64,000 nucleotides of DNA from Agrococcus beijingensis (GCF_030758955.1 NZ_CP132360.1:15467-79466); one strand, 5' to 3'. Numbered from the stretch's first letter, positions 22,820 to 33,344 are shown. Notes: generated from the sequence alone by a model not told the origin. Translations and numbers: made by a program.

Positions 22820-24298
22820 ATGTCCTCCACGACCGCGACCCTCGAGACCAAGGTGCTCGACGACGTCCACGGCAAGCTGTTCATCGGCGGCGAGTGGATC
22901 GACGGCGAGCAGGGCACGATCGACGTGCGCGACCCCGCCACCGGCGAGGTCATCAAGCAGATCGCCAACGGCTCGGTCGAGGACGGCGTGCGCGCCCTCG
23001 ACGCCGCCGTCGACGCGCAGGAGGCCTGGGGCCGCACGCCCGCGCGCGTGCGCGGCGAGATCCTGCGCAAGGCGTTCGACCTGCTGCAGGAGCGCAAGGA
23101 GGAGTTCGCGCTCCTCATGACCCTGGAGATGGGCAAGCCGCTGGCCGAGGCTCGCGGCGAGGTCGCCTACGGCGGCGAGTTCCTGCGCTGGTTCTCGGAG
23201 GAGGCCGTGCGCATCGACGGCCGCTACATGATGACCCCCGAGGGCACCGGCCAGATGATCGTCACGCACCGCCCCGTCGGCCCGTGCTTCCTCATCACCC
23301 CCTGGAACTTCCCGCTCGCGATGGCGACCCGCAAGCTCGGCCCGGCGCTCGCCGCCGGCTGCACCGCGGTCGTCAAGCCCGCGACCCTCACGCCGCTCAC
23401 CACGCTCGCGCTCGTCGCGCTGCTCGAGGAGGCCGGGCTGCCGAAGGGCGTCGTCAACGTCATCACGACGAAGTCGACCGGTGCGCTCTCGGAGAAGCTG
23501 CTCGCCGACCCGCGCCTGCGCAAGGTCTCGTTCACCGGCTCGACGCCCGTCGGCGTGAACCTGCTGAAGCAGGCCGCCGACAACGTGCTGAAGGCCTCGA
23601 TGGAGCTCGGCGGCAACGCCCCGTTCGTCGTGTTCGACGACGCGGACCTCGACAAGGCCGTGGAGGGCGCGCTGCTGGCGAAGTTCCGCAACATCGGCCA
23701 GGCATGCACCGCGGCCAACCGCTTCATCGTGCACGAGTCGCTGGCCGACGAGTTCGCGCAGCGCGTCGGCGACGCGGTCAAGGCCATGAAGATCGGCCGC
23801 GGCACCGAGGAGGGCGTCACGATCGGCCCGCTCGTCGAGGACAAGGCCGTCGCGAACGCCGTGCGGCTCGTCGAGTCGGCGGTCGCCGACGGCGCGACGC
23901 TCGTCACCGGCGGCAAGGCGATCGACGGGCCCGGCTCGTTCTTCGAGCCGACCGTGCTCGACGGCGTCAACGCCGACATGGCGGTCTCGATCGAGGAGAT
24001 CTTCGGCCCGGTCGTCGCGATCCAGCGCTTCCGCACCGAGGAGGAGGCGGTGCGGCTCGCGAACGGCAGCGAGTACGGCCTGGTCGGCTACGTCTTCACC
24101 GAGGACACCAAGCGCGGCCAGCGCATGATCGAGCTGATCGACACCGGCATGATGGGCCTCAACGTGGGCGTCGTCTCGAACGCCGCAGGCCCCTTCGGCG
24201 GCGTCAAGCAGTCGGGCCTCGGCCGCGAGGGCGGCGCCGAGGGCATCCACGAGTACCTCGAGACGAAGTACACGCTGATGCCCAACCCCTTCGCCTGA
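22820..24298 (+). CDS. gabD: NAD(P)-dependent succinate-semialdehyde dehydrogenase
   Basis: A 492-aa aldehyde dehydrogenase. It has the WNFP cofactor motif, the general-base Glu in MELGGNAPF, the nucleophile Cys in NIGQACTAANR and the terminal GVKQSGLGREGG. The sequence matches the succinate-semialdehyde/glutarate-semialdehyde branch (GRYMMTPEGTG, AGPFGGVKQSG); the substrate call is family-level. ATG 22820 follows GAAGGAG by 7 bases; the frame upstream crosses the palindromic operator and is not translated. It ends in a terminator hairpin (24309-24336). No GABA transaminase gene is beside it, so it may serve a general salvage role. Confidence 0.9.
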   Translation: MSSTTATLETKVLDDVHGKLFIGGEWIDGEQGTIDVRDPATGEVIKQIANGSVEDGVRALDAAVDAQEAWGRTPARVRGEILRKAFDLLQERKEEFALLMTLEMGKPLAEARGEVAYGGEFLRWFSEEAVRIDGRYMMTPEGTGQMIVTHRPVGPCFLITPWNFPLAMATRKLGPALAAGCTAVVKPATLTPLTTLALVALLEEAGLPKGVVNVITTKSTGALSEKLLADPRLRKVSFTGSTPVGVNLLKQAADNVLKASMELGGNAPFVVFDDADLDKAVEGALLAKFRNIGQACTAANRFIVHESLADEFAQRVGDAVKAMKIGRGTEEGVTIGPLVEDKAVANAVRLVESAVADGATLVTGGKAIDGPGSFFEPTVLDGVNADMAVSIEEIFGPVVAIQRFRTEEEAVRLANGSEYGLVGYVFTEDTKRGQRMIELIDTGMMGLNVGVVSNAAGPFGGVKQSGLGREGGAEGIHEYLETKYTLMPNPFA

Positions 24299-24308
24299 TC
24301 TCCGAGGG

Positions 24309-24336
24309 CCCGGCCGGAGCCCAGTGCCCGGCCGGG
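24309..24336 (+). terminator. Terminator after gabD
   Basis: Perfect 9-bp stem CCCGGCCGG/CCGGCCGGG with a 10-base loop, followed by TTCTGC. Confidence 0.7.
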
Positions 24337-24340
24337 TTCT

Positions 24341-24432
24341 GCACAACGCAAGCCCGCCGAGCTGATTCCGCGGCGCCGCAGCCCCGATGGGTGCGGCAGC
24401 CGCAGAGCGGTCCCCGCGGGCTTGCGTTGTGC
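24341..24432. repeat. 92-bp inverted-repeat element, copy 1
   Basis: Ends are GCACAACGCAAGCCCGC (24341-24357) and its exact reverse complement (24416-24432), with a GC-rich variable interior. Copies 2 (37233) and 3 (38304) have exactly the same length. This copy lies between the convergent gabD and ABC exporter genes, with no nuclease gene nearby. Confidence 0.85.
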
Positions 24433-24470
24433 TGGAGGCGAGACGCAGGGGCGGGGCGGATGGGTTCCTG

Positions 24471-26258
24471 TCAGTCCGCGGGCGCGAGCAGCTGGTGGGT
24501 GGCGAGCTCGCGGTAGAGCGGCGACGTGTCGAGCAGCTCGGCGTGCGTGCCGGTCGCCAGCACCCTGCCGCCGTCGAGCACGACGATCTGGTCGGCGTCG
24601 ACGACCGTCGCCAGCCGGTGCGCGATCACGAGCGTCGTGCGGCCCTCGCTCGCCACCTCGAGCGCAGCCCGCAGCGACGCCTCGTTGCGCGCGTCGAGGT
24701 TGGCGGTCGACTCGTCGAGCAGCAGGATCGGCGTCGCCGCCAGCAGCGCGCGGGCGATCGCCAGCCGCTGGCGCTCACCGCCGGAGAGCAGCACGCCGCC
24801 CTCGCCGACCTCGGCGTCGAGCCCCCGCGGCGCGCGCCGCACCAGGTCGCCGAGGTTCACCGCGTCGAGCGCCTCGAGCAGCTGCCGGTCCTGCGCATCG
24901 GGGGCGGCGAGGCGCAGGTTGTCGCGGAGGGTTCCGGCGAGCACCGGGGAATCCTGCTCGACGTAGCCGATCAGTGAGCGCAGGCTCTCCCGGTCGACCT
25001 CGCGCACGTCGACGCCGCCGATGCGCACCGACCCCGCATCGACGTCGTAGAAGCGCTCGACGAGCGCGAACGTCGTCGACTTCCCGGCGCCAGAGGGGCC
25101 GACGAGCGCCGTGCGCGTGCCGGCCGGCACGGCGAACGAGACGCGCTCGAGCACCGTGCGCGGCTCCTCGGCCGAGGGGTACGCGAACGAGACGTCGTCG
25201 AACGCGACCATGGGCGCACCCGGCCGAGGTGCCAGCGCGACGTCGGCGTCCGCATCCGCCTCGCTCGGCAGCCGCACGATCTCCTGGATGCGTCCGAGCG
25301 CGCCGAGCGCGACGCTCACGGCCGAGATCGCGCCGGCGAGCTGCCCGAGCGGCATGATCATGAGGAAGAGGAACAGCAGGAAGCCGACGAGCTGCGCGAT
25401 GCCGATCTCACCGGTCGCGACGCGCAGCCCGCCGACGCCGAGCACGACGAGGAACGCCAGCTGGAGCGCGACGCCGAAGAGCGGCACGACGAGCGCGGAG
25501 ATCCGAGCCACGCGCACGCCCGCATCGAAGGCGCCGGCAGAGCGCTCGTCGATGGCCGCGGCCTCCCGCGCGGTCGCGCCGGCGGCCCGCACGGTGCGCA
25601 CGGCGCTGATCGCGCGCTCGAGCGCGCTCGTGAGGTGGCCGACCTGCTCCTGCGCCTGCCGCGACGCGCGCGTGAGCATGGGCATGACGGCGAGCATCAC
25701 GGCGATGGCGCCGGCGAGCACGAGCACGGTCAGCCCGAGCAGCAGCGGATCGATGATGAGCATCGCGATGACAGCGCCGACGAGCGTGAGCACCCCGCCG
25801 ATCGACTCCACGAGGCCCTGCGTGAGCACGGCGCGCAGCAGCGTCGTGTCGCTGCCGACGCGGCTGACGAGGTCGCCGATGCGCCGCTCGTCGAACTGCG
25901 CGATCGGGAGCCGCAGCATGCGCGCGACGAGCGTCCGTCGCGTGCGCAGCACGACGTGCTCACCCAGCACCTGCAGCAGGAAGTGCTGGAAGCCGTCGAG
26001 CACCGCGCCGACCACGACGATCACGAGCAGCAGCACCGGCAGCCATGCGAGCGGCCGCTCCTGCTCGACCCGCGCGATGAGCTCCTGTGCGAGCGCGGGC
26101 TGCGCGAGCGCGAAGCCCGCGCCGAGCACCGAGAGCACGATCGCCCCAGCCAGCAGCCCCTTTTTCGGGAACAGATAGGGCAGCAGGTCGCGCACGCTCG
26201 CGCGCGGCCCGTCATCCGCGCTGCGCCGCCTGCCGAACATTCCTCGTCGCTCGCTCAT
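24471..26258 (-). CDS. ABC exporter, fused membrane and ATPase domains
   Basis: A 595-aa half-transporter of the ABCB/MsbA type that would act as a homodimer. Six membrane helices (about residues 35-330) precede the nucleotide-binding domain with Walker A GPSGAGKST, Q-loop YVEQDSPVLAG, signature LSGGERQR, Walker B ILLLDES and H-loop IAHRL. Substrate is unknown (drug, lipid or peptide). ATG 26258 lies 10 bases after GGAG; ATG 26267 is three codons upstream but too close to the ribosome site. It reads away from the adjacent ABC-2 exporter genes. Confidence 0.92.
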   Translation of the reverse strand: MSERRGMFGRRRSADDGPRASVRDLLPYLFPKKGLLAGAIVLSVLGAGFALAQPALAQELIARVEQERPLAWLPVLLLVIVVVGAVLDGFQHFLLQVLGEHVVLRTRRTLVARMLRLPIAQFDERRIGDLVSRVGSDTTLLRAVLTQGLVESIGGVLTLVGAVIAMLIIDPLLLGLTVLVLAGAIAVMLAVMPMLTRASRQAQEQVGHLTSALERAISAVRTVRAAGATAREAAAIDERSAGAFDAGVRVARISALVVPLFGVALQLAFLVVLGVGGLRVATGEIGIAQLVGFLLFLFLMIMPLGQLAGAISAVSVALGALGRIQEIVRLPSEADADADVALAPRPGAPMVAFDDVSFAYPSAEEPRTVLERVSFAVPAGTRTALVGPSGAGKSTTFALVERFYDVDAGSVRIGGVDVREVDRESLRSLIGYVEQDSPVLAGTLRDNLRLAAPDAQDRQLLEALDAVNLGDLVRRAPRGLDAEVGEGGVLLSGGERQRLAIARALLAATPILLLDESTANLDARNEASLRAALEVASEGRTTLVIAHRLATVVDADQIVVLDGGRVLATGTHAELLDTSPLYRELATHQLLAPAD

Positions 26259-26307
26259 CGCATCCATTCTCCCGCCTCCCGCGCGTGCCGATGTCGGTGG
26301 CAGGGCC

Positions 26308-26313
26308 TAGCAT
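26308..26313 (+). promoter_or_regulatory. -10 box of the ABC-2 exporter operon
   Basis: TAGCAT ends 9 bases before GTG 26322, close to a leaderless arrangement. Confidence 0.4.
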
Positions 26314-26321
26314 CGGGTCTC

Positions 26322-27244
<923 letters not shown>

Positions 27245-27248
<4 letters not shown>

Positions 27249-28105
27249 GCGGCATCAGCATGCAGGCCAGCGGCCTGGCGGCGAGCGGCAGCGTCGACCA
27301 CGCCCTCGTCGCCCGTCGCTCGCGCGTCTGGGGCTGGTGGTTCGTGGCCGAGCACCGCATCCGCGCCATGCGCTCCTACGTCGCCTCGGCGGTGCTCATC
27401 GGCATCGGCTCGCCGTTCCTGTTCCTCATCGGGCTGGGCGTCGGCCTCGGCCTGCTGGTCGACGCGAACCGTGGCTCGGAGGGCGTCGACGGGGTGCCGT
27501 ACCTGGTGTTCCTGGCGCCGGCGCTGTCGATGGCCGGCGCGATGCAGACGGCGTCGCAGGAGAACACCTACGGCGTCTTCGGCGGCTTCAAGTGGTTCCC
27601 GATGTTCTTCGCGATGAACGGCACGCCGCTGGGCGCCGCGCACATCGTCGTCGGCTTCCAGGTCGCCGTGCTCGTGCGCGTGGTCGTCGCACTCGTCGCG
27701 TTCAGCCTGGTGATGATGCTCTTCGGCATCGGCGACCCGCTCGGCGCGCTGGTGCTCATCCCCATCGGCCTGCTGATGGCGACCGCGGTCGGCTTCGCCG
27801 TGATGTCGTGGGTGGCGACGCAGACCGAGGACCGCGGGCAGCTGTCGTTCATCGAGCGCTTCGTGGTCGTGCCGCTGACGCTCTTCTCGGGCACCTACTT
27901 CCCGCTCGAGACGCTGCCGGCGCTGCTGCAGTGGATCGGCTGGATCTCGCCGCTCTGGCACGCCGCCGAGCTGGGCCGGGCCGCGCTGTACGGCGCCCCG
28001 CTGCCGCCGTTCATGCTGCTGGTGCACGTGGGCTTCCTGGTGCTGCTGGCGCTGGTGACCTGCCTGCTCTCGATCCGCACGTTCCGGAAGCGGCTCGACA
28101 AGTGA
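27245..28105 (+). CDS. ABC-2 exporter permease 1
   Basis: A 286-aa membrane protein with about six helices of the ABC-2 (DrrB/NodJ) fold: a cytosolic N-terminus with WGWWFVAEHRIRAMR, the first hydrophobic pair (VLIGIGSPFLFLIGLGVGLG), and the re-entrant FSGTYFPLETLPALLQW segment near the C-terminus. ATG 27245 overlaps the ATPase stop and its end overlaps the next permease (GTGA), so all three products should be made together. It probably pairs with permease 2 as a heterodimer. Confidence 0.9.
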
Positions 28106-28926
28106 GCGAGCTGCTGATCGAGGCGCCGGCGCCCAAGGTGCGGGGGCCGCTGCGCGGCATCTACGCCGGCAACACGCGCTCGGTCGTCGCTCGAGGCCTG
28201 CAGGTGATCGCCAAGAACAACTGGCTGATCGTGCTGACGGGCTTCTTCGAGCCGGTGTTCTACCTGCTCTCGATGGGCATCGGCCTCGGGGCGCTCATCG
28301 GCACGGTCGAGTTCTACGGCGTCGACGTGCCGTACGCCGCCTACATCGCGCCCGCGCTGATGGCCGTCAGCGCGATGAACGGCGCCGTCTACGACTCGAC
28401 GATGAACGTCTTCTTCAAGATGAACTTCGCGAAGCTCTACCAGCAGATGCTCTCGACCTCGCTGGGTCCGCTCGACGTGGCGCTGGGCGAGATCCTGCTG
28501 GCGCTGTTCCGCGGCCTGCTCTACGCCTGCGGCTTCATGCTCGTGACGACGATGATGGGCCTCAACCTGTCGTGGACGGCGCTGCTTGCGATCCCGGCGG
28601 CGCTGGTGATCGCCTTCGGCTTCGCGTCGTTCGGCATGGCCGTGACGAGCTACATGAAGACGTTCCAGCACCTCGACTACGTCTACTTCGTGATGATGCC
28701 CATGTTCCTGCTGTCGGCCACGTTCTTCCCGATCGAGGTCTACCCGCAGGGCGTGCAGTGGGTGATCCAGGCGATGCCGCTGTGGCACGGCGTCGACATG
28801 ATCCGGCAGCTGACGACCGGCCTCGTGCAGCCGACGATCCTGCTCCACCTGCTCTACTTCGCGGTGATGATCGTCGTCGGGCTCTGGTTCACGACGACCC
28901 GGCTGCGCGCCCTCTTCCTCCGCTAG
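28102..28926 (+). CDS. ABC-2 exporter permease 2
   Basis: A 274-aa six-helix permease related to permease 1 but not a near copy. It contains GFFEPVFYLLSMGIGLGALI, an APALMAVSAMNGAVYDSTMN loop, and LSATFFPIEVYPQGVQWVIQ, the NodJ-type signature segment, then LWHGVDMIRQLTTG. Two different permeases with one ATPase gene imply a heterodimeric channel. GTG 28102 overlaps the previous stop. Its TAG overlaps the stop of the convergent CGNR gene by three bases (CTAG), so no terminator separates them. Confidence 0.9.
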   Translation: MSELLIEAPAPKVRGPLRGIYAGNTRSVVARGLQVIAKNNWLIVLTGFFEPVFYLLSMGIGLGALIGTVEFYGVDVPYAAYIAPALMAVSAMNGAVYDSTMNVFFKMNFAKLYQQMLSTSLGPLDVALGEILLALFRGLLYACGFMLVTTMMGLNLSWTALLAIPAALVIAFGFASFGMAVTSYMKTFQHLDYVYFVMMPMFLLSATFFPIEVYPQGVQWVIQAMPLWHGVDMIRQLTTGLVQPTILLHLLYFAVMIVVGLWFTTTRLRALFLR

Positions 28927-29534
28927 AGCTGCTTGGCGGCGTGCCGAGCGACGCGCACCCGGTTGCCGCAGGCATCCGAGCACCAGCGCTGCCGCGCACT
29001 CGACTGCACGAAGTAGAGCGGGCAGTTCGGGGCGAGGCAGGGGCGGATGCGGTGGGCCGGGTCGGTGAGGATCTCGAGCGCCTCGACCGCGATGCGGCCG
29101 CGAGCCGCCTCCCAGCAGTCGCCCGCTGCCGGCTCGAGCGCGGGCCGGCCGTCGCGCCACCCGAAGCGGCGCACCTCGCGCTGGACGCCGAGCGAAGCAT
29201 TGAGGATCTCCGCCGCCTCGTCGAGCCGCATGGGCGCCACGGGCGTGCGCGGGTCGTCGGTCGCCTCGGCCGCGATCGCGCGGAGCGCGTCGCGCAGCGC
29301 TCGCCACTCGCGCAGCTCTGCGACGTCCGGAAGGGCGGCATCGTCGGCGACGAGCCCGGTCGCGACCGACCAGTCGCGCAAGCCATCGGCGTGCTCGATC
29401 GCGTCGAGGTGCTCTCCTCGGCGCATCCACCGCGTGTTCATCAGCTCGACGGGGGCGGGAGCGCCCAGCAGCGGCGAGAGGGTGGGCTGGCGCACGCCGC
29501 CATCCTCCCACCGCCGCCGGGCGCCGTCGCTCAT
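28923..29534 (-). CDS. CGNR zinc-finger (ABATE domain) protein
   Basis: A 203-aa probable transcription regulator. The N-terminal ABATE-type domain (MNTRWMRRGEHLDAI, then LREWRALRDALRAI) precedes a C-terminal CGNR zinc finger: CLAPNCPLYFV and RQRWCSDACGNRVRVARH, with four cysteines and the basic recognition tail. Family members are thought to bind DNA and sense stress ligands, but few are characterised. ATG 29534 overlaps the TGA of the carboxymuconolactone-decarboxylase-like gene upstream, so the pair forms an operon and the regulator may control it. Confidence 0.88.
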   Translation of the reverse strand: MSDGARRRWEDGGVRQPTLSPLLGAPAPVELMNTRWMRRGEHLDAIEHADGLRDWSVATGLVADDAALPDVAELREWRALRDALRAIAAEATDDPRTPVAPMRLDEAAEILNASLGVQREVRRFGWRDGRPALEPAAGDCWEAARGRIAVEALEILTDPAHRIRPCLAPNCPLYFVQSSARQRWCSDACGNRVRVARHAAKQL

Positions 29535-30067
29535 GCCTCGATGACCGGGAACTCGATCGGCGTGCCGAAGGCGCTGTTGAAGGTGTTGGTGAGGAAGTTG
29601 AGGCTGACGTGCCCGATGATCTCGGCGAGCTCGGCGTCGTCGAGCCCGGCCTCGCGCGCGGTCTCCACGGCCGCGGCGCCGACGTGGCCGCGCTCGACGA
29701 TGACGGCGTGCGCGAAGGCGAGGATCGCGGCCTCCTTGGGCTCGTCGCTCTGCGCGGAGCGCGCTGCCTCGAGCTGCTCGCGCGGGATGCCCGCCTTCGA
29801 CGCCAGGTGCATGTGGGTGGAGAGGCAGTAGCTGCAGCCGTCGACCTGGGCGACCAGCATCGCGAGCTTCTCGCGGGTCTGCGCGCCGATGACGCCCTTC
29901 GCGAGCTGCCCGGACATGCCGACGTAGGTCTGCAGCAGCACGGGGCTGACGGCCATGGCGCGCACCATGTTCGGCAGCACGCCGAGCGAGCGCTCGATCG
30001 CATCGAAGACGCCCATCACTGCGGGGTCGTCGTGCTGTCGGTCTGCGATCTCGAGGACGGGGTTCAT
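29531..30067 (-). CDS. Carboxymuconolactone decarboxylase / AhpD-like protein
   Basis: A 178-aa helical protein of the CMD family. The redox-active pair is in DGCSYCLSTHMH (CxxC followed by His), which points to an AhpD-like thiol peroxidase activity rather than a true decarboxylase. ATG 30067 follows GAAGGAG; the 16 codons upstream in frame are not needed. The upstream region (30110-30165) contains inverted AATGG/CCATT blocks around a TATATTCCC stretch, possibly an operator. The downstream CGNR regulator gene overlaps it. A role in peroxide or electrophile defence is inferred. Confidence 0.88.
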   Translation of the reverse strand: MNPVLEIADRQHDDPAVMGVFDAIERSLGVLPNMVRAMAVSPVLLQTYVGMSGQLAKGVIGAQTREKLAMLVAQVDGCSYCLSTHMHLASKAGIPREQLEAARSAQSDEPKEAAILAFAHAVIVERGHVGAAAVETAREAGLDDAELAEIIGHVSLNFLTNTFNSAFGTPIEFPVIEA

Positions 30068-30195
30068 GTTGCTCCTTCGATGGGCGCCCGGGCGGCACCG
30101 CGTCCTCAGAGACAACTAATGGTCAACGGCGTATATTCCCATTACTTGGAACGCCGTCGCCCGGCAGTGCTCAGCGCGCGGTGAGTCTGCGGGCG

Positions 30196-30201
30196 TAGCG
30201 T
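30196..30201 (+). promoter_or_regulatory. -10 box of the PfkB kinase gene (leaderless)
   Basis: TAGCGT ends 7 bases before ATG 30208. Confidence 0.5.
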
Positions 30202-30207
30202 GAGGCC

Positions 30208-31158
30208 ATGCCGACCGTGCTCGTGTTCGCGCCCGCGCCGATCCTCACCGTGACCATCGAGGAGCACCGGGACGAACCCGATGTGCACTTCCACGTCGGT
30301 GGACAGGGGGTCTGGCAGGCCCGCATGCTCACCGCACTGGGTGTCGACGCCGTGCTCGTGTGCACGGTCGCCGGCGAGGCGGGTGCCATCACGCGCCACC
30401 TGCTGGACGACGAGGGATTCCGCGTGGTCACGATCGACCGCGAGGGCGTGAGCCCGGCCTACGTGCACGACCGGCGCGGCGGCAAGCGGGTCGCGATCGT
30501 CGAGGCGCAGGGCGAGCCGCTGTCGCGGCACGCGCTCGACGCGCTGTACTCCGCCACGCTGCGCGAGGCGGCCGAGGCCGACCTGGTCATCCTCTCGGGC
30601 CCCGACGGCGAGACGATGCTCGAGGCCGACGTCTACCGGCGGCTCGCGAGCGACATGCGCGAGCTCGGCCTGACCGTGCTGGTCGACCTCGCCGGGAACC
30701 GGCTGGAGGCGGCGCTGGCCGGCGGCGTCGACGTGCTCAAGGTCAGCCACGAGGAGCTCGTCGCCGACGGTCGCGTCGACGACGACGGCGACGACGAGCA
30801 GCAGCTGCTCGACGCGGCTCAGAGCCTGGTCGACGACGGCGTCTCGCTCGTCGCGGTCACCCGCGCCTCGGAGGGCTCGATCGTGGTCGGCGGCGGCGGC
30901 GCGTGGCGCGTCGTCGCGCCCGAGCTCGAGCCGGTCGACCCGCGTGGCGCGGGCGACTCGTACACGGCAGGGCTGGCATCGGTGCTCGCGGCCGGCGGCA
31001 GCCATGCCGAAGCGGTGCGCACCGGCGCGGCCGCCGGGGCCGTCAACGCGACCCGGCGAGGGCTCGGCACCGGCGATGCCGAGGCGATCCGGGCGATCGC
31101 CAGGAAGGTCGACCTGCAGCAGATCGGCGAGGGAAGCGACGAGGGGAAGGCCAGCTGA
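30208..31158 (+). CDS. PfkB-family carbohydrate kinase
   Basis: A 316-aa sugar or sugar-phosphate kinase of the ribokinase fold. The N-terminal GGxG motif is altered (HVGGQGVWQARML), and the C-terminal signature DPRGAGDSYTAGLAS holds the catalytic Asp and anion hole. The arrangement is close to 1-phosphofructokinase/tagatose-type enzymes, but the substrate cannot be fixed. There is an acidic loop (DDDGDDEQQ) in the middle. It overlaps surE by one base (TGATG), and the two form a small operon. Confidence 0.85.
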   Translation: MPTVLVFAPAPILTVTIEEHRDEPDVHFHVGGQGVWQARMLTALGVDAVLVCTVAGEAGAITRHLLDDEGFRVVTIDREGVSPAYVHDRRGGKRVAIVEAQGEPLSRHALDALYSATLREAAEADLVILSGPDGETMLEADVYRRLASDMRELGLTVLVDLAGNRLEAALAGGVDVLKVSHEELVADGRVDDDGDDEQQLLDAAQSLVDDGVSLVAVTRASEGSIVVGGGGAWRVVAPELEPVDPRGAGDSYTAGLASVLAAGGSHAEAVRTGAAAGAVNATRRGLGTGDAEAIRAIARKVDLQQIGEGSDEGKAS

Positions 31159-31913
31159 TGCGCGCACTGATCACCAATGACGACGGGATCGACTCACCGG
31201 GCCTGCTCGCCCTCGCGCGCGCTGCCGCCGACGCGGGGCTCGAGGTGGTGATCGCGGCGCCCGCGCACGAGCACTCGGGCGCCAGCGCATCCATCATCGC
31301 CACGCAGGGCGCTTCGGTGACGGCGGCGGGCGGCAAGGGCACCGTGCGCTCCGAGCGCCGCAGCCTGCCCGGCTTCGAGACGGCCTACGCGGTGCACGCG
31401 GCGCCGGCGCTCATCACGCTGCTCGCGCTCCACGGCTCGTTCGGCGGCACCCCCGACGTCGTCCTGAGCGGCATCAACCGGGGCGCGAACGTCGGCGGCG
31501 CGATCATGCACTCCGGCACCGTGGGCGCCGCGCTGACCGCGGCGCAGGGCGGTGTGCGGGCGCTGGCGGTCTCGCTCGACGTCGGGCTCGTCGAGAGCAG
31601 CGCGGAGCACTGGGAGACCGCGGCGGTGCTGGCGCGGCAGGCGCTGGCGAGGCTGCTCGGCGCGCCGGCCGGCACCGTGCTGAACCTCAACGTGCCGAAC
31701 GTCGCCGACGCGGCGGGCCTCGAGCTCGTCGAGGCGCCGCTCGCGCCCTTCGGCATCGTGCAGACCACCATGACCGAGATCGCCGGCGACGACGTGCGGC
31801 TGTCGATCCGCGAGCATCGCGCCGAGGAGGCGCCGGGCTCCGACATGGAGCGGCTCGCCGCCGGGCACGCGACGATCCCCGCGGTCAAGACGATCGCCCA
31901 GCGCACCGGCTGA
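31158..31913 (+). CDS. surE: 5'/3'-nucleotidase SurE
   Basis: A 251-aa metal-dependent phosphatase acting on nucleoside monophosphates and short polyphosphates. The metal-binding TNDDGIDSPG (residues 6-15), the Ser in the PAHEHSGAS loop and the SGINRGANVGG loop are all present. The C-terminal part is shorter and more diverged than in E. coli SurE. It is translationally linked to the PfkB gene upstream. A strong hairpin (31931-31971) follows the stop. Confidence 0.92.
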   Translation: MRALITNDDGIDSPGLLALARAAADAGLEVVIAAPAHEHSGASASIIATQGASVTAAGGKGTVRSERRSLPGFETAYAVHAAPALITLLALHGSFGGTPDVVLSGINRGANVGGAIMHSGTVGAALTAAQGGVRALAVSLDVGLVESSAEHWETAAVLARQALARLLGAPAGTVLNLNVPNVADAAGLELVEAPLAPFGIVQTTMTEIAGDDVRLSIREHRAEEAPGSDMERLAAGHATIPAVKTIAQRTG

Positions 31914-31930
31914 CGCCCGCCCGGCCGGAC

Positions 31931-31971
31931 GCGTTCGGCCCGCCACCTCCGAGGGGCAGCGGGCCGAACGC
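31931..31971. terminator. Bidirectional terminator between surE and the MFS gene
   Basis: Perfect 13-bp arms GCGTTCGGCCCGC (31931-31943) and complement (31959-31971), with a 15-base loop, lie between convergent genes. Confidence 0.75.
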
Positions 31972-31988
31972 ATCCGTCGTGCAGCGCG

Positions 31989-33344
31989 TCAGCGCTCCAT
32001 GTCGATGTCCTTCGTCTCCTTCGAGATGAGCAGCGCGATGAGCGTCAGCACGCCCGCGCCCGACAGGTACACGCCGACCCAGAAGGGGCTGCCGCCGCCG
32101 GCCGTCCACAGCGCCACCGCGATGAACGGGGCGAGCGCGGCGCCGAGGATCGACGAGACGTTGTAGCTCACGCCCGAGCCCGTGTAGCGCACGTTGGTCG
32201 GGAAGAGCTCGGGCAGCAGCGCGCCCATCGGGCCGAAGGTGAAGCCCATCAGCGACATGCCCAGGATCAGCCACAGCATCACGCCGAACGTGCCGCCGCC
32301 GGTGAGCGGCACCCACAGCAGGCCGAACGCGATGATCGCGAGCGTCACCCAGATCAGCAGCTTGCGACGGCCGAAGCGGTCGGCCAGGGGGCCCGAGACG
32401 AGCGTGAAGATGCCGAAGAACACCACGCCCACGATCAGCATGAGCACGAACGTGTTGTACGAGTAGCCCAGGCCCGGCACTGCGGCATCGACCGGGGCGC
32501 GGCCGTAGGTGAGCGAGAACGCGGTCATCAGGTAGAAGAGCACGTAGGTGGCGAGCATGAAGAAGGTGCCCAGGATGAGCTCCTTCCAGTGGCCGCGGAA
32601 CACAGTGGCCAGCGGCAGGCGCTGGATCGAGCCGGTCGACTTCGCCTTCTCGAACGAGGTCGACTCGACGAGCTTGAGCCGCACCCACAGGCCCACGATG
32701 ACCATCACGGCCGAGAACAGGAACGGGATGCGCCAGCCCCACTCGAGGAACGCCTCCGACGGCATCGAGGGGTCGTCGCTCGGCAGCAGCGCCGCGATGA
32801 CGAGGAAGAGGCCGTTGGCGATGATGAAGCCGATCGGCGCGCCCAGCTGCGGGAACGTGCCGTACCAGGCGCGCTTGCCGGCCGGCGCGTTCTCGGTCGC
32901 GACGAGCGCCGCACCCGACCATTCGCCGCCGAGCGCGAACCCCTGCGCGAGGCGCATCAGCACGAGCAGCGCCGCGGCGAACCAGCCGATCTGGCCGTAG
33001 GTCGGCAGCGCGCCGATCAGGAACGTCGCGATGCCCATCGTCAGCAGCGCGCCCACCAGGGTGATCTTGCGGCCGTGCTTGTCGCCGAGGTGGCCGAAGA
33101 CGATCGAGCCGATGGGGCGGGCGACCATGGCGGCGCCGAACGCCGCGAACGACGCGAGCAGCGCCGTCGTGTCGTCGCCCGTCGGGAAGAAGAGGTGCGG
33201 GAACACCAGCACGGCGGCGGTCGCGTAGACGTAGAAGTCGTAGAACTCGATCGTGGTGCCGATGAGGCTGGCGAAGATGACGCGGCCGCGCGAGTTCGCG
33301 GGCTTGGGCGACGCGGCGGTCGCCTGGGTGGCAGAGGTGGACAT
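31989..33344 (-). CDS. MFS transporter, metabolite:H+ symporter type
   Basis: A 451-aa, 12-helix inner-membrane symporter of the MHS branch (ProP, ShiA and KgtP relatives). The N-terminal GTTIEFYDFYVYATAAVL and the first loop FGHLGDKHGRKITL are the subfamily marks, with GGEWSGAALVATENAPAG on helix 5 and SGPLADRFGRRKLL between helices 8 and 9. Substrates of the group are small organic acids or osmolytes; none can be named. ATG 33344 has AGGAAG 6 bases upstream; the 48-codon extension is not supported. Confidence 0.92.
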   Translation of the reverse strand: MSTSATQATAASPKPANSRGRVIFASLIGTTIEFYDFYVYATAAVLVFPHLFFPTGDDTTALLASFAAFGAAMVARPIGSIVFGHLGDKHGRKITLVGALLTMGIATFLIGALPTYGQIGWFAAALLVLMRLAQGFALGGEWSGAALVATENAPAGKRAWYGTFPQLGAPIGFIIANGLFLVIAALLPSDDPSMPSEAFLEWGWRIPFLFSAVMVIVGLWVRLKLVESTSFEKAKSTGSIQRLPLATVFRGHWKELILGTFFMLATYVLFYLMTAFSLTYGRAPVDAAVPGLGYSYNTFVLMLIVGVVFFGIFTLVSGPLADRFGRRKLLIWVTLAIIAFGLLWVPLTGGGTFGVMLWLILGMSLMGFTFGPMGALLPELFPTNVRYTGSGVSYNVSSILGAALAPFIAVALWTAGGGSPFWVGVYLSGAGVLTLIALLISKETKDIDMER